A DNA stretch of 64,000 nt from contig JAFVGK010000152.1 in the NCBI GenBank assembly GCA_017475035.1, positions 1 to 64,000 of the forward strand, read 5' to 3'. Position 1 is the first letter of the stretch, and each line of letters opens with the position of its first letter. The notes beneath the pieces are model-generated. The model ran no database searches. It saw nothing but the letters and a program-made list of their open reading frames with translations, and was not told the DNA's origin. Positions 43,234-51,755 of this stretch are shown here, in pieces. A program made the translations under genes and the position numbers. The DNA comes from Blautia sp. (GTDB lineage Bacteria; Bacillota; Clostridia; Lachnospirales; Lachnospiraceae).

Positions 43234-43568
43234 CTTTTTCCTAACGTTGACATGGATTTAACCGCTCTTGGAACACTGGTTTTCCATTTTCATGTTCCAT
43301 ACCTGTTTTCGATTCCCTCAGAATGATTCTGCGCTCAATCTCATACCCCAAAAAGCGTGCTCCTTTTGGCATAGCCCTTTGCCGCCTGAATCATCAAAAG
43401 ATTGCAGGTAAAGTTTACTACCAGCCGCCTGCAAAGTCAAGATAACCCAAAAAAACACGTTCGATGTTCTTCACCTCACATCGAACGTGTTTACATAACC
43501 GGGTCCTTTCGGGATTCCGCTTTACGAAAGGGAATCCCGAGCCCTCATTTCATATTACTTATGATATT
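43234..43568. other. Region with degenerate family B repeat and terminator
   Basis: About 43335-43397 resembles family B (CAATCTCATACCCC... CCTTTGCCGCCTGAATCATC). The terminator for the opp operon follows at 43449-43492. Confidence 0.55.
43449..43492 (-). terminator. Terminator of opp operon
   Basis: Arms AAACACGTTCGATGT and ACATCGAACGTGTTT; minus strand ends with T7. About 75 nt after the oppA stop. Confidence 0.88.
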
Positions 43569-45161
43569 TTATGCCAATACCATGTCTTTAAAATACAGAT
43601 TCCACAGCCAGGAAGCATTCATTGTAAAGCCCTTGTATTTTTTATTGCAGGTAGCCTGTCGGTTCGGGTAGTTCAAAAATACATAGGGACAATCCTCGTT
43701 TACAATATCCATCACCTGCCCAAGCAGAATCGTGCGTTCCCTTTGATCCGTACAGGCAGAAGCCTCCGTAACCAGTCGGTCCACCTCTTCATTGGAATAC
43801 GCGGCGGAATTAGAGCCGCCTTCCCCTGTGTAATATCCGGCAACCAGAGGCTCTATATTTGCGGCAAGATCCGGATAATCCGCTTCCCATCCTGCCATAA
43901 TCATATCGTAATCCCGGTAACCGTCCGCGTCAAAGATCTCACCGAACTGGTAAGCCGTATGTTCATCCGCCGAGACACGCTCCAGTTCCACATCGATCCC
44001 GATCTCCTTCAGCGCTTCCTGAATATAAAGGGCCATGGAATAGCGCAGAGAATTCTCTGTAATAATCATATTGCAGCTAAAGCCGTCCGGATAGGAGGAT
44101 TCCGCCAGATACGCTTTTGCCGCTTCCGGGTCATAGCTGATGTAGGACGCCTGATCCAGGTAAGCCTTCCATCCCTCCTCATCCGCGGCAAACAGGACCT
44201 CGCTTCCGGGCAGACAGCCGCCCTTTTGACCCGCTTCCTCGACAATATAATCCTGGATAGCCCCCAGATCGATTGCTGCCGTAATGGCTTTGCGCACATT
44301 CACATCATTAAAAGGCTCCCTCTGCGTATTGAACGCAAGGAAGGTAATACCCGCGGTCGCGACATCCTGCACATCCAGGTTCTCATCAGCCTTCAGGGTA
44401 TCGAGCATGTCAGAAGGAGTTGCCGGCGTGAAATCTACTTCCCCGGTCTGCAAAGCAAGGACTCTCTGGGTATCGTCCTGGATGACTTTATAAACAAGGG
44501 TATCCATTTCCAGCTTCTGGTCTTTGTCCCAGTAGTTTTCATTTCTCCTGAGAACCACTTCCCTGCCGCCGGACCAGCTTTCATAAACATAAGGGCCTGT
44601 TCCCATCAGTCCGCCCTGGGCAGTGCCGAAATCATCCGCATGCTCTTCATAATATGCTTTACTGATCACATGGGCTGCCGTCGTTCCGGGAACATACTGC
44701 CAGGTCGCGTAGGGCTCCTTCAGATGAACGGTCAGTTCCCAGTCCCCGGTCTGTTCCAGCGAATCCACCGCGTCAAACATCCAGCTCAGGTAAGAGCCTT
44801 GTTCCGGATCCATATTTCTGCCCAGGGAAAAGAGCACATCATCCATCGTCATCGGCGATCCGTCGGAGAAGCACACATCTTCGCGGATCTGGTAAACGTA
44901 CGTCAGATCATCCACGACCTCCCAGCTTGACGCAAGAAGAGGCTGCAGCTGATTGTTTACGTCAAACTGCAGCAGCCCCTGCGTGATCTGGTTGATCACC
45001 GGATTTGTCGTAAAGTCATAGGCAAAAATCGGATCGAGGGCTACAATGTCGCTGTCAAGAGCGATGGTCAGCGTGTGATCATCATCCGCGGCATACACGC
45101 CGCTCACGAGCAAGGCAGAAACGACAAGTGTCAACATGGTGCGTGTAAAATTGCGTTTCAA
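43569..45161 (-). CDS. oppA: Oligopeptide ABC transporter substrate-binding protein
   Basis: About 530 residues, SBP family 5. The start is TTG 45161: AAAGGAGGT lies six bases upstream and the resulting LKRNFTRTMLTLVVSALLV signal peptide is sensible. The signal ends YAADDD with no lipobox Cys. Mature hallmarks: DSDIVALDPIFAYDFTTNP, VYQIREDVCFSDGSPMTMDD, GTGPYVYESWSGGREVVLRR and NDVNVRKAITAAIDLGAIQ. It binds peptides for OppBCDF. Being last in the operon and separately initiated is unusual; SBP genes often lead. Confidence 0.93.
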   Translation of the reverse strand: MKRNFTRTMLTLVVSALLVSGVYAADDDHTLTIALDSDIVALDPIFAYDFTTNPVINQITQGLLQFDVNNQLQPLLASSWEVVDDLTYVYQIREDVCFSDGSPMTMDDVLFSLGRNMDPEQGSYLSWMFDAVDSLEQTGDWELTVHLKEPYATWQYVPGTTAAHVISKAYYEEHADDFGTAQGGLMGTGPYVYESWSGGREVVLRRNENYWDKDQKLEMDTLVYKVIQDDTQRVLALQTGEVDFTPATPSDMLDTLKADENLDVQDVATAGITFLAFNTQREPFNDVNVRKAITAAIDLGAIQDYIVEEAGQKGGCLPGSEVLFAADEEGWKAYLDQASYISYDPEAAKAYLAESSYPDGFSCNMIITENSLRYSMALYIQEALKEIGIDVELERVSADEHTAYQFGEIFDADGYRDYDMIMAGWEADYPDLAANIEPLVAGYYTGEGGSNSAAYSNEEVDRLVTEASACTDQRERTILLGQVMDIVNEDCPYVFLNYPNRQATCNKKYKGFTMNASWLWNLYFKDMVLA

Positions 45162-45364
45162 ATCTGTACCTCCTTTTGATAAATAAATTCGTGCGCATGC
45201 CATAAAACCTATAATTCACAGAGCTTCACGGCCCTGGAATTTTTAAACCTTTTAAATGCAGATCATTACCGTTCCGGACTGAAAGGGGAGCACGTCCATT
45301 CGTCATACGCTGAACAGGCCGGCAGACATTCCGATCTGTGAAGTCACCGCACAGGTCGTAACTT

Positions 45365-46390
45365 TTACCCTGCCTGGTATAAATGACAGGCCGCATGATG
45401 TCCGGGACTGATCTTTACAGCCTCCGGCTTTTTCTCCCTGCACACCGCCGTGGCGTAACGGCATCTCCCCGCAAACGCACAGCCCTTCGGCAGGTCGATA
45501 GCGCTGGGAAGCTCACCCGAAAGGACAATCCTCTCTTTTTCTTCATCGGGATGAGTTTTGGGAATCGAGGAGAGCAAGGCCTGTGTATACGGATGCGCCG
45601 GATGGGAAAACAGTTCCCCGGCCGGCGCGGTTTCCACGATCTCCCCCAGATACATGACTCCGATCGTATCGCAGATATGCTCTACCACCGTCATCTCATG
45701 AGAAATAAAAAGCATTGTCAATTTCATTTGCTTTTTCAGATCTATGATAAGATTTAAAATCTGAGCCTGCACCGATACATCCAGGGCAGAAACAGGCTCG
45801 TCCGCCACAATGAAGCGCGGAGCGGGAAGCAGAGCGCGGGCGAAGGCGAGCCGCTGAAGCTGTCCGCCCGAAAGCTCCTGCGGCCTTCTCTCCAGCATTT
45901 CATCCGGCAGCCGGATGACTTCCATCAGCTCCTTTATGCGCGCGTCCGTATTTTCCCGGGACAGACCGCAGACCTTTCCCGCTTCTGCCAGGGCGTCTCC
46001 GAGTCTTTGCCTTTGGTCAAAGGATGAATAAGGATTCTGAAAAACCATCTGCATCCTGGGGCGGTATGGCTTCAGTTCTCTCCTCCCAAGGGACGAAAGA
46101 TCCTTTCCCTCAAACAGCAGTCTGCCCTCCGTTAAGGGAAACAGCCTGAGCAGGGCACGTCCCAATGTCGATTTGCCGCAACCGCTCTCACCGACTACCC
46201 CGAAAATCTCCCCTTCATGCACCCTCAGGGAGACGCCGTTCACCGCCTTCAGCGTTTTGTTTCTTTTCCCGGCAAAGGAATTACCCATGGTATAGTATTT
46301 TTTAATCCCCGCAGCGTCCACTATGACAGAGGCATTCCCTTTATCCGGTTTTTCTGTTTCGGACTGCGCAAGCGTCTTTTTCGATTCCAC
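45365..46390 (-). CDS. oppF: Oligopeptide ABC transporter ATP-binding protein (OppF type)
   Basis: 341 residues from GTG 46390, supported by GAGAGGGGAAAC. Walker A GVVGESGCGKSTLGRALL, signature ELSGGQLQRLAFARAL, Walker B FIVADEPVSALDVS, switch LFISHEMTVVEHI, and the C-terminal oligo_HPY zinc/Cys region CAFAGRCRYATAVC. One of two nucleotide-binding subunits of the peptide importer. The stretch between it and oppD (46391-46494) holds family D repeat copy 2 and one end of the 26-bp inverted repeat. Confidence 0.94.
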   Translation of the reverse strand: MESKKTLAQSETEKPDKGNASVIVDAAGIKKYYTMGNSFAGKRNKTLKAVNGVSLRVHEGEIFGVVGESGCGKSTLGRALLRLFPLTEGRLLFEGKDLSSLGRRELKPYRPRMQMVFQNPYSSFDQRQRLGDALAEAGKVCGLSRENTDARIKELMEVIRLPDEMLERRPQELSGGQLQRLAFARALLPAPRFIVADEPVSALDVSVQAQILNLIIDLKKQMKLTMLFISHEMTVVEHICDTIGVMYLGEIVETAPAGELFSHPAHPYTQALLSSIPKTHPDEEKERIVLSGELPSAIDLPKGCAFAGRCRYATAVCREKKPEAVKISPGHHAACHLYQAG

Positions 46391-46409
46391 GTTTCCCCTC
46401 TCATCTAAG

Positions 46410-46435
46410 AATTGCCACGTAAATAAATGGATCAA
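46410..46435. repeat. 26-bp inverted repeat, left end
   Basis: Exact reverse complement of 49918-49943 (core CCATTTATTTACGTGGCAAT on the minus strand); with one mismatch the match extends to about 32 bases. The pair brackets oppD, oppC, oppB. Confidence 0.85.
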
Positions 46436-46438
46436 TCT

Positions 46439-46489
46439 GCCGGTCTTTTTGTACGGCTTCACCTGTCAAAAAAAGTTCACATAGTAAAG
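46439..46489. repeat. Dispersed repeat family D, copy 2
   Basis: CCGGTCTTTTTGTACGGC...CCTGTCAAAAAAAGTTCACA; relative of 24731-24780. Confidence 0.6.
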
Positions 46490-46494
46490 CAATC

Positions 46495-47475
46495 TCAGTT
46501 ACATAATCCATCCTGATGCATCGTACACTCCGTCCAATGTCCCGGTGAGATTTCTATCGCCTTCGGCTTGCTTCGGCAGCGCTCCGACCGCTCAGAACAA
46601 CGTTCATAAAAAGCGCAGCCCTCTTCTTTTTCATAAAGCTGCGGAGGAATACCGGGAATCGTCGGCAGATATTCTCCCGTCTTGCCCGTCCCCGGGATGC
46701 TGCGAATCAGCGCCCGGGTGTAAGGGTGCGCAGCCCGGTCAAAAAGCTCCTTCACACAAGCCGTCTCCACAATGCGGCCGGCATACATCACCGAGACACG
46801 GCTGCAGATTTCAGCAACAATCCCGAAATTATGAGTAATCAGAAGGACGCTCATGCCAAGCTCGCCTGCCAGATCCTTCAAAAGGGACAGCACCTGGGCC
46901 TGAATCGTGACATCCAATGCCGTCGTGGGTTCATCAGCGATCAGAAGTGAAGGACGTGTCGAGATGGCAATCGCAATCATCACCCTCTGCTGAAGACCCC
47001 CGCTCAATTCATGGGGATATTGACCATACCTCTTTCCGGCAGGATAAATCCCCACGCGTTCCAGCAAAGACAGGGTTTGTTTCCTGGCTTCCTTTGCGGA
47101 TATTTTCTCGTGCTGGCGGATGGTCTCTTCGATCTGCTCTCCCACCGTAAACAACGGGTTCAGAGAAGCGGCCGGATCCTGAAAAATCATCGCGATCCTT
47201 TTTCCTCGAATGGAAGCCATCTCCCGGTTAGATAATTTCAGCAAATCCCTTCCCTCAAACAGGATCTCACCCCTGATCCGGGAACGCTTTTCATCCAGCA
47301 GATGAAGGATCGTCCTGGCTGTCATGGTTTTCCCGCAGCCGCTCTCCCCGACCAGGCCATGGATTTCGCCTCTGCCAAGCTTTAAATTGACTCCTCCCAG
47401 GGCATAGACAATTCCTCTCGGAGACATCAGATCCACCGTCAGCTCCCGGATTTCAAGCAGATCCGTTTCCGGCAT
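46495..47475 (-). CDS. oppD: Oligopeptide ABC transporter ATP-binding protein (OppD type)
   Basis: 326 residues. Walker A GLVGESGCGKTMTARTIL, signature ELSGGLQQRVMIAIAI, Walker B LLIADEPTTALDVT, switch LLITHNFGIVAEI, and C-terminal CAFYERCSERSERC region. Works with OppF at the OppBC channel. GGAGGTGAGGGG precedes the ATG; the upstream gene ends 56 bp away with a short family C segment between. Confidence 0.94.
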   Translation of the reverse strand: MPETDLLEIRELTVDLMSPRGIVYALGGVNLKLGRGEIHGLVGESGCGKTMTARTILHLLDEKRSRIRGEILFEGRDLLKLSNREMASIRGKRIAMIFQDPAASLNPLFTVGEQIEETIRQHEKISAKEARKQTLSLLERVGIYPAGKRYGQYPHELSGGLQQRVMIAIAISTRPSLLIADEPTTALDVTIQAQVLSLLKDLAGELGMSVLLITHNFGIVAEICSRVSVMYAGRIVETACVKELFDRAAHPYTRALIRSIPGTGKTGEYLPTIPGIPPQLYEKEEGCAFYERCSERSERCRSKPKAIEISPGHWTECTMHQDGLCN

Positions 47476-47493
47476 CCCCTCACCTCCTCCCTA

Positions 47494-47545
47494 AACGAAG
47501 TTATGTACGCTGACTCAATGTCCACGGATGACTATTCTTCAAAAG
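47494..47545 (-). repeat. Dispersed repeat family C, copy 3 (partial)
   Basis: Minus reading GTCATCCGTGGACATTGAG, CGTACATAACTTCGTTTAGG, then GGAGGAGGTGAGGGGATG of oppD. The hairpin half is missing where oppC coding begins. Confidence 0.65.
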
Positions 47546-48419
47546 CCGGCAGTTCTCTCTGCGACGGCTCAATATACTGGTGGATCCCGTCGCTGAACAG
47601 ATTCAGGGAAACGACCGTCAGAATAATCGCCAGGCCGGGCGCCAGGGCAAGAAGCGGATTTTGCAGAAGGAAGTTCCGCCCCTCGTCCAGCATCGCCCCC
47701 CAGTCAGCGACAGGCGGCTGTACGCCCAGTCCCAGAAAACTCAGGGAGGCCAGATCCAGGATCGCATATGCCAGATCCAGGGTGAGCTGAACCAGAACCG
47801 TGGACACACAGTTCGGAAAAATATGCAGAAAAATGACTCTTGCGTCGGAATAGCCGATGGACAGGCAAGCCTCCACATAAGTCTTTTGCTTTTCCACCAG
47901 GGTCAGGGAACGTACAAGTCTTGTGATCATCGGCACATAGACGATGCCAAGGGCGAGAATCGCGTTTCCGATCCCCCGTCCGAAACCCGCTACGAAAACG
48001 AACGCAAGCAAAAGCGATGGAAAAGACAACAGCACATCACAGCACCTGCCGATCAGACTGTCCACGAATCCGCCGTAATAACCGGACCAAAGCCCCAACG
48101 GCACTCCTATGAATACCGAAACCGCCACCACGCCAATGGCGCTCAGCAGCGTCGTCCTGCCTCCGTACAGAAGCCGTGTCAGAAGATCCCTGCCCACCTT
48201 GTCCGCTCCAAGCAGATGCCGCGCCGACGGAAGTGCCAGGGAATCCGCGAGATTCTGGCGGGTCGGCTCATAAGGAGAAAGAACCGGTGCCAGGGCACAG
48301 GCAAAGATGATCCCTCCCAGAATCAACAGGGCAGCGATAACGGTAGAGGTAAACAGCCTTCCCTCCTTCCGTCTTTTGGTCCGGAGCATCGGGCGATGCC
48401 AGAACATCCGTGTTTTCAT
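47532..48419 (-). CDS. oppC: Oligopeptide ABC transporter permease (OppC type)
   Basis: 295 residues, about six membrane helices and the BPD_transp_1 EAA loop EACLSIGYSDARVIFLHIFP. The N-terminal OppC_N region ends LGADKVGRDLLTRLLYGGRT. Pairs with OppB. GGGGAGG lies about 13 bases before the ATG; a family C repeat occupies the gap to oppB. Confidence 0.93.
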   Translation of the reverse strand: MKTRMFWHRPMLRTKRRKEGRLFTSTVIAALLILGGIIFACALAPVLSPYEPTRQNLADSLALPSARHLLGADKVGRDLLTRLLYGGRTTLLSAIGVVAVSVFIGVPLGLWSGYYGGFVDSLIGRCCDVLLSFPSLLLAFVFVAGFGRGIGNAILALGIVYVPMITRLVRSLTLVEKQKTYVEACLSIGYSDARVIFLHIFPNCVSTVLVQLTLDLAYAILDLASLSFLGLGVQPPVADWGAMLDEGRNFLLQNPLLALAPGLAIILTVVSLNLFSDGIHQYIEPSQRELPAFEE

Positions 48420-48439
48420 CTTTTATGATATTCCTCCCC

Positions 48440-48535
48440 TTCATAAAGCAGTTTTTTGCATGCTGACTCTATGTATTTCCGGATGACGATTTTGCTGCCC
48501 CGGCAATCGGGACGCCTCAGGCAAAATCATTCTCC
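48440..48535 (-). repeat. Dispersed repeat family C, copy 4
   Basis: Hairpin arms GATTTTGCCTGAGG / ...GGGGCAGCAAAATC flanking GTCCCGATTGC, then GTCATCCGGAAATACATAGA and ribosome site of oppC. The hairpin overlaps the last bases of oppB. Confidence 0.7.
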
Positions 48536-49483
48536 TCTTCCCTCATTGCCGTAACGGATCCTCGGGTCAATCAAGGCATACACGATATCCACCGCCAGAT
48601 TCATCAACGCAAAAAAGGTCACCAGCATCAGGGTAATGCCCTGCACCACCGGATAATCGGAAGCCTTGATCCCAGAGATCAGCACATCCCCGATGCCGCC
48701 CAGGGCAAACACATTTTCCACAAGCACAGCCCCGACGATCATTGTCCCGATCTGGATGCTGGCTACGGTGATTACGGGAATCAACGTGTTTTTCAGACAA
48801 TGCTTCAATACCACCTTATGAAAGGGCAGACCTTTGGCGACAGCAGCTGCGGCGTAATCCGACTGCAGCTGTGTAATCATATTATTGCGGGTAGTTCTTG
48901 CAATCAAGGCTACCATGCTGAATCCTAAAGCCAGGGAAGGCAGGAAAAGATATCTGAGATTTTCGAGAAATGTTTTTCCTGTACCGAAGGAAGGAAACCA
49001 TCGCAGACGAAGGGCAAAGATCAGACTCAGCACAATCCCTGTCAGAAACACGGGAGATGCGACCAAGACCAGAGACAGAACAGACAATGCACGATCCAGA
49101 AGAGTGTTTCGCTTTACCGCGCAGATGATCCCAATGGGCAAAGCCAGAGCCAAAGCCAGCACGGTACTCATGAAAACAAGCTGCAGCGTTGTCGGAAGGC
49201 GGTCAGCGATTAATGTGGTCACCGGCTGTTTTTTGTCAAAGCTGTCTCCCAGATCTCCTCTCACCGCCCCGGTAATCCAGATCCCATACTGCTCCGGCAA
49301 AGACTTATCAAGATGGTACTGCCTGATCAATGCCGCCCTCGTCTCTTCGCTGATCCTTCTTCCCCGCGTCATAGAAGCGATCGGGTCGGAAGGCGTCATC
49401 CGGATCAGAACAAAAATCAGCACCGACGCTGCAAGAAGGACGAGAATCATCTGTGCAAGGCGCCTGACAATAAAAGAAAACAT
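48527..49483 (-). CDS. oppB: Oligopeptide ABC transporter permease (OppB type)
   Basis: 318 residues. OppB_N opening RRLAQMILVLLAASVLIFVL, then LIRQYHLDKSLPEQYGIWIT and the EAA-like loop AAAVAKGLPFHKVVLKHCLKN. About six helices. First gene of the opp operon; GGGGGAGGGAAGAG precedes the ATG. The leader includes a promoter-proximal hairpin (49549-49585). Confidence 0.93.
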   Translation of the reverse strand: MFSFIVRRLAQMILVLLAASVLIFVLIRMTPSDPIASMTRGRRISEETRAALIRQYHLDKSLPEQYGIWITGAVRGDLGDSFDKKQPVTTLIADRLPTTLQLVFMSTVLALALALPIGIICAVKRNTLLDRALSVLSLVLVASPVFLTGIVLSLIFALRLRWFPSFGTGKTFLENLRYLFLPSLALGFSMVALIARTTRNNMITQLQSDYAAAAVAKGLPFHKVVLKHCLKNTLIPVITVASIQIGTMIVGAVLVENVFALGGIGDVLISGIKASDYPVVQGITLMLVTFFALMNLAVDIVYALIDPRIRYGNEGRGE

Positions 49484-49544
49484 TCTCTTCCCTCCCCCGA
49501 ATCATATGGCTGCACCGGCAAAAGCCTGATTCTGCATCATATAC

Positions 49545-49585
49545 AAAAAGGTATACACGTAATGCGAAACACCGGTGTATACCTT
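49545..49585 (-). terminator. Promoter-proximal hairpin-T-run (attenuator candidate)
   Basis: Minus strand AAGGTATACAC...GTGTATACCTTTTTG immediately follows the opp promoter start site (about 49597). It could cut most transcripts short, or end transcription from thiT-tatD. Confidence 0.65.
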
Positions 49586-49603
49586 GTCATTTTCTTAAAT
49601 GAA

Positions 49604-49633
49604 ATTATATGATAGCCTTGCGCTTTTTGTCAA
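49604..49633 (-). promoter_or_regulatory. Consensus promoter of opp operon
   Basis: Minus strand TTGACA (49628-49633), 18-bp spacer, TATAAT (49604-49609). Confidence 0.8.
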
Positions 49634-49639
49634 TACCTT

Positions 49640-49945
49640 GGTAACGGGGTAAATCAGAAGGTAAACGGAGCGTTACTGTTCACGGTCTAACCTTCCCCGC
49701 GCGCGAGGTGAATGATACCCTGGAAATGACCATCCGCAGGCGTCAGTACTTAGTGAGTGCAAGCCAAAGGCAGATTCCTGTTAATGGCTTAGGATAGCCG
49801 CGAAAATAAATGGAATAAGTCTCACAGGATAAATCACTGTAGGCGAGGCGGGGGAGGAAGTCGATGCGGGCATCGACGACCGACGACAACGAAGCATACA
49901 GTGATTCAGACGCGAGAATTGATCCATTTATTTACGTGGCAATCC
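49640..49945. ncRNA. Structured non-coding element (candidate RNA or mobile repeat)
   Basis: About 300 bp with no gene. Outer arms AAAATAAATGGA (49804) and TCCATTTATTT (49924) pair; inner AATCACTGTA / TACAGTGATT pair; the tip is a perfect GTCGATG-CGGG-CATCGAC hairpin with GGCGAGGCGGGGGAGGAA and CGACCGACGACAACGAAGC flanks. Upstream part carries GTCAGTACTTAGTGAGTGC and GTTACTGTTCACGG. The terminal 26 bases recur inverted at 46410. Not recognised as a named RNA family. Confidence 0.45.
49918..49943. repeat. 26-bp inverted repeat, right end
   Basis: Partner of 46410-46435; also forms the outer arm of the structured element. Confidence 0.85.
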
Positions 49946-50704
49946 TTAGTCTTTCGACTGAAGAAAAGCTCTGAGATTTTCCTGAACCTGTTCTGCCAGT
50001 TCTTCCGGATCCTGCTGTCTTTGGGCAGCGCAGCAGGATAAGGATCGAAGAAGGGTCTCCCGGGGCTGCGCTTCTGCTTCGCCTGTCGCATGAATTCCCC
50101 CTTTACGGTCGGCCCATTCCACAGCGTTCATTCCGTCTGTCTCAATTAACAGTCTGTCGGACCGGATCTGACGGGCAAGCGATTGTGTGGTTTTGTTCCA
50201 GAGGACATCAGGGCCGATGGAAAACCAGCAGTCCATCTTTTCATATTGTTCGAACCACAGATCACAGGAGTACCAATGTACCAGATAACGGTTCGGGCAG
50301 CTTCGTAAGATGGAAGCGATTTCTGCTTCTTGTCCTTTTGTATGAAGGATCACGGGTTTATTCAGTTCAGCAGCCCGCTCCAACTGCCGGATAAAAACCT
50401 GCCGCTGCAGGTGGAGATCGATCCGGCACCAGACACTGTCCATCCCGATTTCCCCAATTACCTTTACCATGGGGAACAGGTCCAGCATTTTTTCCACCGG
50501 CTCCTCCAAGCTGTGCCAGGGATGAAGGCCGGCGGTGACCTGGACCCAGGGAAGAAGGGCAGGATGTGAGTGCAGACAGCCGGTCAGAGAGTCGTATTGA
50601 GCGCTGGTCTTTGCACATACCAGGGAAAACACTTTCTGATTTTTTCTTGTCTCCAGATCTTCCGGTCCAAGCCAGTGAGTGTGCGCGTCGTAAATTCTGT
50701 CCAT
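49946..50704 (-). CDS. TatD-family hydrolase coupled to thiT
   Basis: 252 residues. Metal ligands follow the TatD pattern: DAHTHW, TAGLHPWH, GEIGMDSVW, ILHTKGQEAE, LVHWYSCDLW and IETDGMNAVEW. TatD-like enzymes are metal-dependent DNases or other phosphoesterases or amidases. ATG 50704 overlaps the thiT stop as TGATG, so it is translated with thiT under the TPP riboswitch. A thiamine-salvage or precursor-processing role is an inference from this coupling alone. Confidence 0.88.
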   Translation of the reverse strand: MDRIYDAHTHWLGPEDLETRKNQKVFSLVCAKTSAQYDSLTGCLHSHPALLPWVQVTAGLHPWHSLEEPVEKMLDLFPMVKVIGEIGMDSVWCRIDLHLQRQVFIRQLERAAELNKPVILHTKGQEAEIASILRSCPNRYLVHWYSCDLWFEQYEKMDCWFSIGPDVLWNKTTQSLARQIRSDRLLIETDGMNAVEWADRKGGIHATGEAEAQPRETLLRSLSCCAAQRQQDPEELAEQVQENLRAFLQSKD

Positions 50705-51255
50705 CAGTCTTTCCTTTGATCGGCAAAGAATCCAGGAAGAGCGCGGCTGAGAATCAGACAGACGATAAAGCAGGCGATTGTACTGGGAAGCATGTATGAG
50801 CCATTATAGACTACAGAGAAAAGAGTCGCGTTTGCGTACGTTCTGCCAAACAGTTCTGTGGGTTCAATAATTTTATAAATGGTGATGCCGCTGATGAAAT
50901 GGATGAGAAATCTTCCGGCGCAGCCGATCAGAGCCCCGATGGGAAGACTGGCTTTTCTGGTACGTCCGCACATGAAGCCTGCCAATCCTACTGCTGCGTA
51001 AGCGACGAAGTAATCAAGGAAAAATGAAGCAAGATTAATGGCAAAACCACCTGCCAGAAAATACTTTAATGCACCAAAAACAGCCCCGGTGGCAATCCCC
51101 CATCCCAGTCCCCAGCGGACCGAAAATACGATGAGAGGAACCATGCAGAAATTAATGGAGCCAGCCTGCAAAAACTGTATCTTGAAATAACTCAGGACGA
51201 TTGCCGCGGCAATCATAAGTCCTCCTTCTGCGATGCGTCTGGTGTTCTGGTTCAT
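50704..51255 (-). CDS. thiT: Energy-coupling thiamine transporter S component ThiT
   Basis: 183 residues, six membrane helices. IAEGGLMIAAAIVLSYFKI at the N-terminus, VFSVRWGLGWGIATGAVFG, and CAGRFLIHFISGITIYKI with the His/Ser thiamine-binding region match ThiT. It captures thiamine and is powered by a shared EcfAAT module encoded elsewhere. ATG 51255 has AAGGAGG nine bases before it; an in-frame ATG at 51300 is less likely. A TPP riboswitch precedes it, confirming the ligand. Confidence 0.95.
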   Translation of the reverse strand: MNQNTRRIAEGGLMIAAAIVLSYFKIQFLQAGSINFCMVPLIVFSVRWGLGWGIATGAVFGALKYFLAGGFAINLASFFLDYFVAYAAVGLAGFMCGRTRKASLPIGALIGCAGRFLIHFISGITIYKIIEPTELFGRTYANATLFSVVYNGSYMLPSTIACFIVCLILSRALPGFFADQRKD

Positions 51256-51326
51256 GTGTTTGTCCTCCTTACTTGTGGATTGAATCATAGGTCCAGGCAA
51301 TGGCGGCTGGTGTTTTCAGCAGAAAA

Positions 51327-51354
51327 AGAAAAAAGCACCTGCGTACGCAGATGC
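51327..51354 (-). terminator. Terminator of TPP riboswitch expression platform
   Basis: GCATCTGCGTACGCAGGTGC then TTTTTTCTTTTT on the minus strand, between the aptamer and thiT. Confidence 0.85.
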
Positions 51355-51371
51355 CATGAAAGCTCCTATAC

Positions 51372-51466
51372 TCGTCCGCATTCCTACGCCGGCATTACCC
51401 GGATCAGGTATGAGGGATCAGGTTGAACTTTACCTGTCTCAGCCGAATTTCATCAGCACCCCTTGC
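51372..51466 (-). promoter_or_regulatory. TPP (thiamine pyrophosphate) riboswitch
   Basis: Minus strand shows GGGGTGCTGATG, GGCTGAGA, AACCTGATCCC, ACCTGATCCGGGTAATGCC and GGCGTAGGAATGCGGACG, all THI-box blocks in order. TPP binding should favour the following terminator and lower thiT-tatD expression. Confidence 0.95.
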
Positions 51467-51658
51467 AACTCAGATTGTATTGTAATCCTTTGTCTTGAAG
51501 AAAGCAAGCTTTTTTTTTCCAGAGCCGTTCCTTTATGAGAAATCCAGGTGTTACTATTCACGCCTTTTTGGGTAAGCGGGAGGATAAACTCCGCCTTATT
51601 AGCGGATCCTCCTTTTTTTCTAACCCTGAAAATCCTGAATTGTAAAGAAACTCTGATG

Positions 51659-51688
51659 TTGACCGTTCAAGCCCCTTCGCGTTACAAT
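51659..51688 (+). promoter_or_regulatory. Promoter of WYL regulator
   Basis: TTGACC (51659-51664), 18-bp spacer, TACAAT (51683-51688). Confidence 0.6.
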
Positions 51689-51755
51689 GATTTCAAAGAC
51701 AACTCCTGAAAGCGAAAGGTAACTGTGTTTTGTGTTCATAAAAGGAAATCAAAAT

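Noticed and set aside
43464-44930. 488-residue plus-strand open frame
   Set aside because: Antisense to oppA; arises from codon bias and has no domain.
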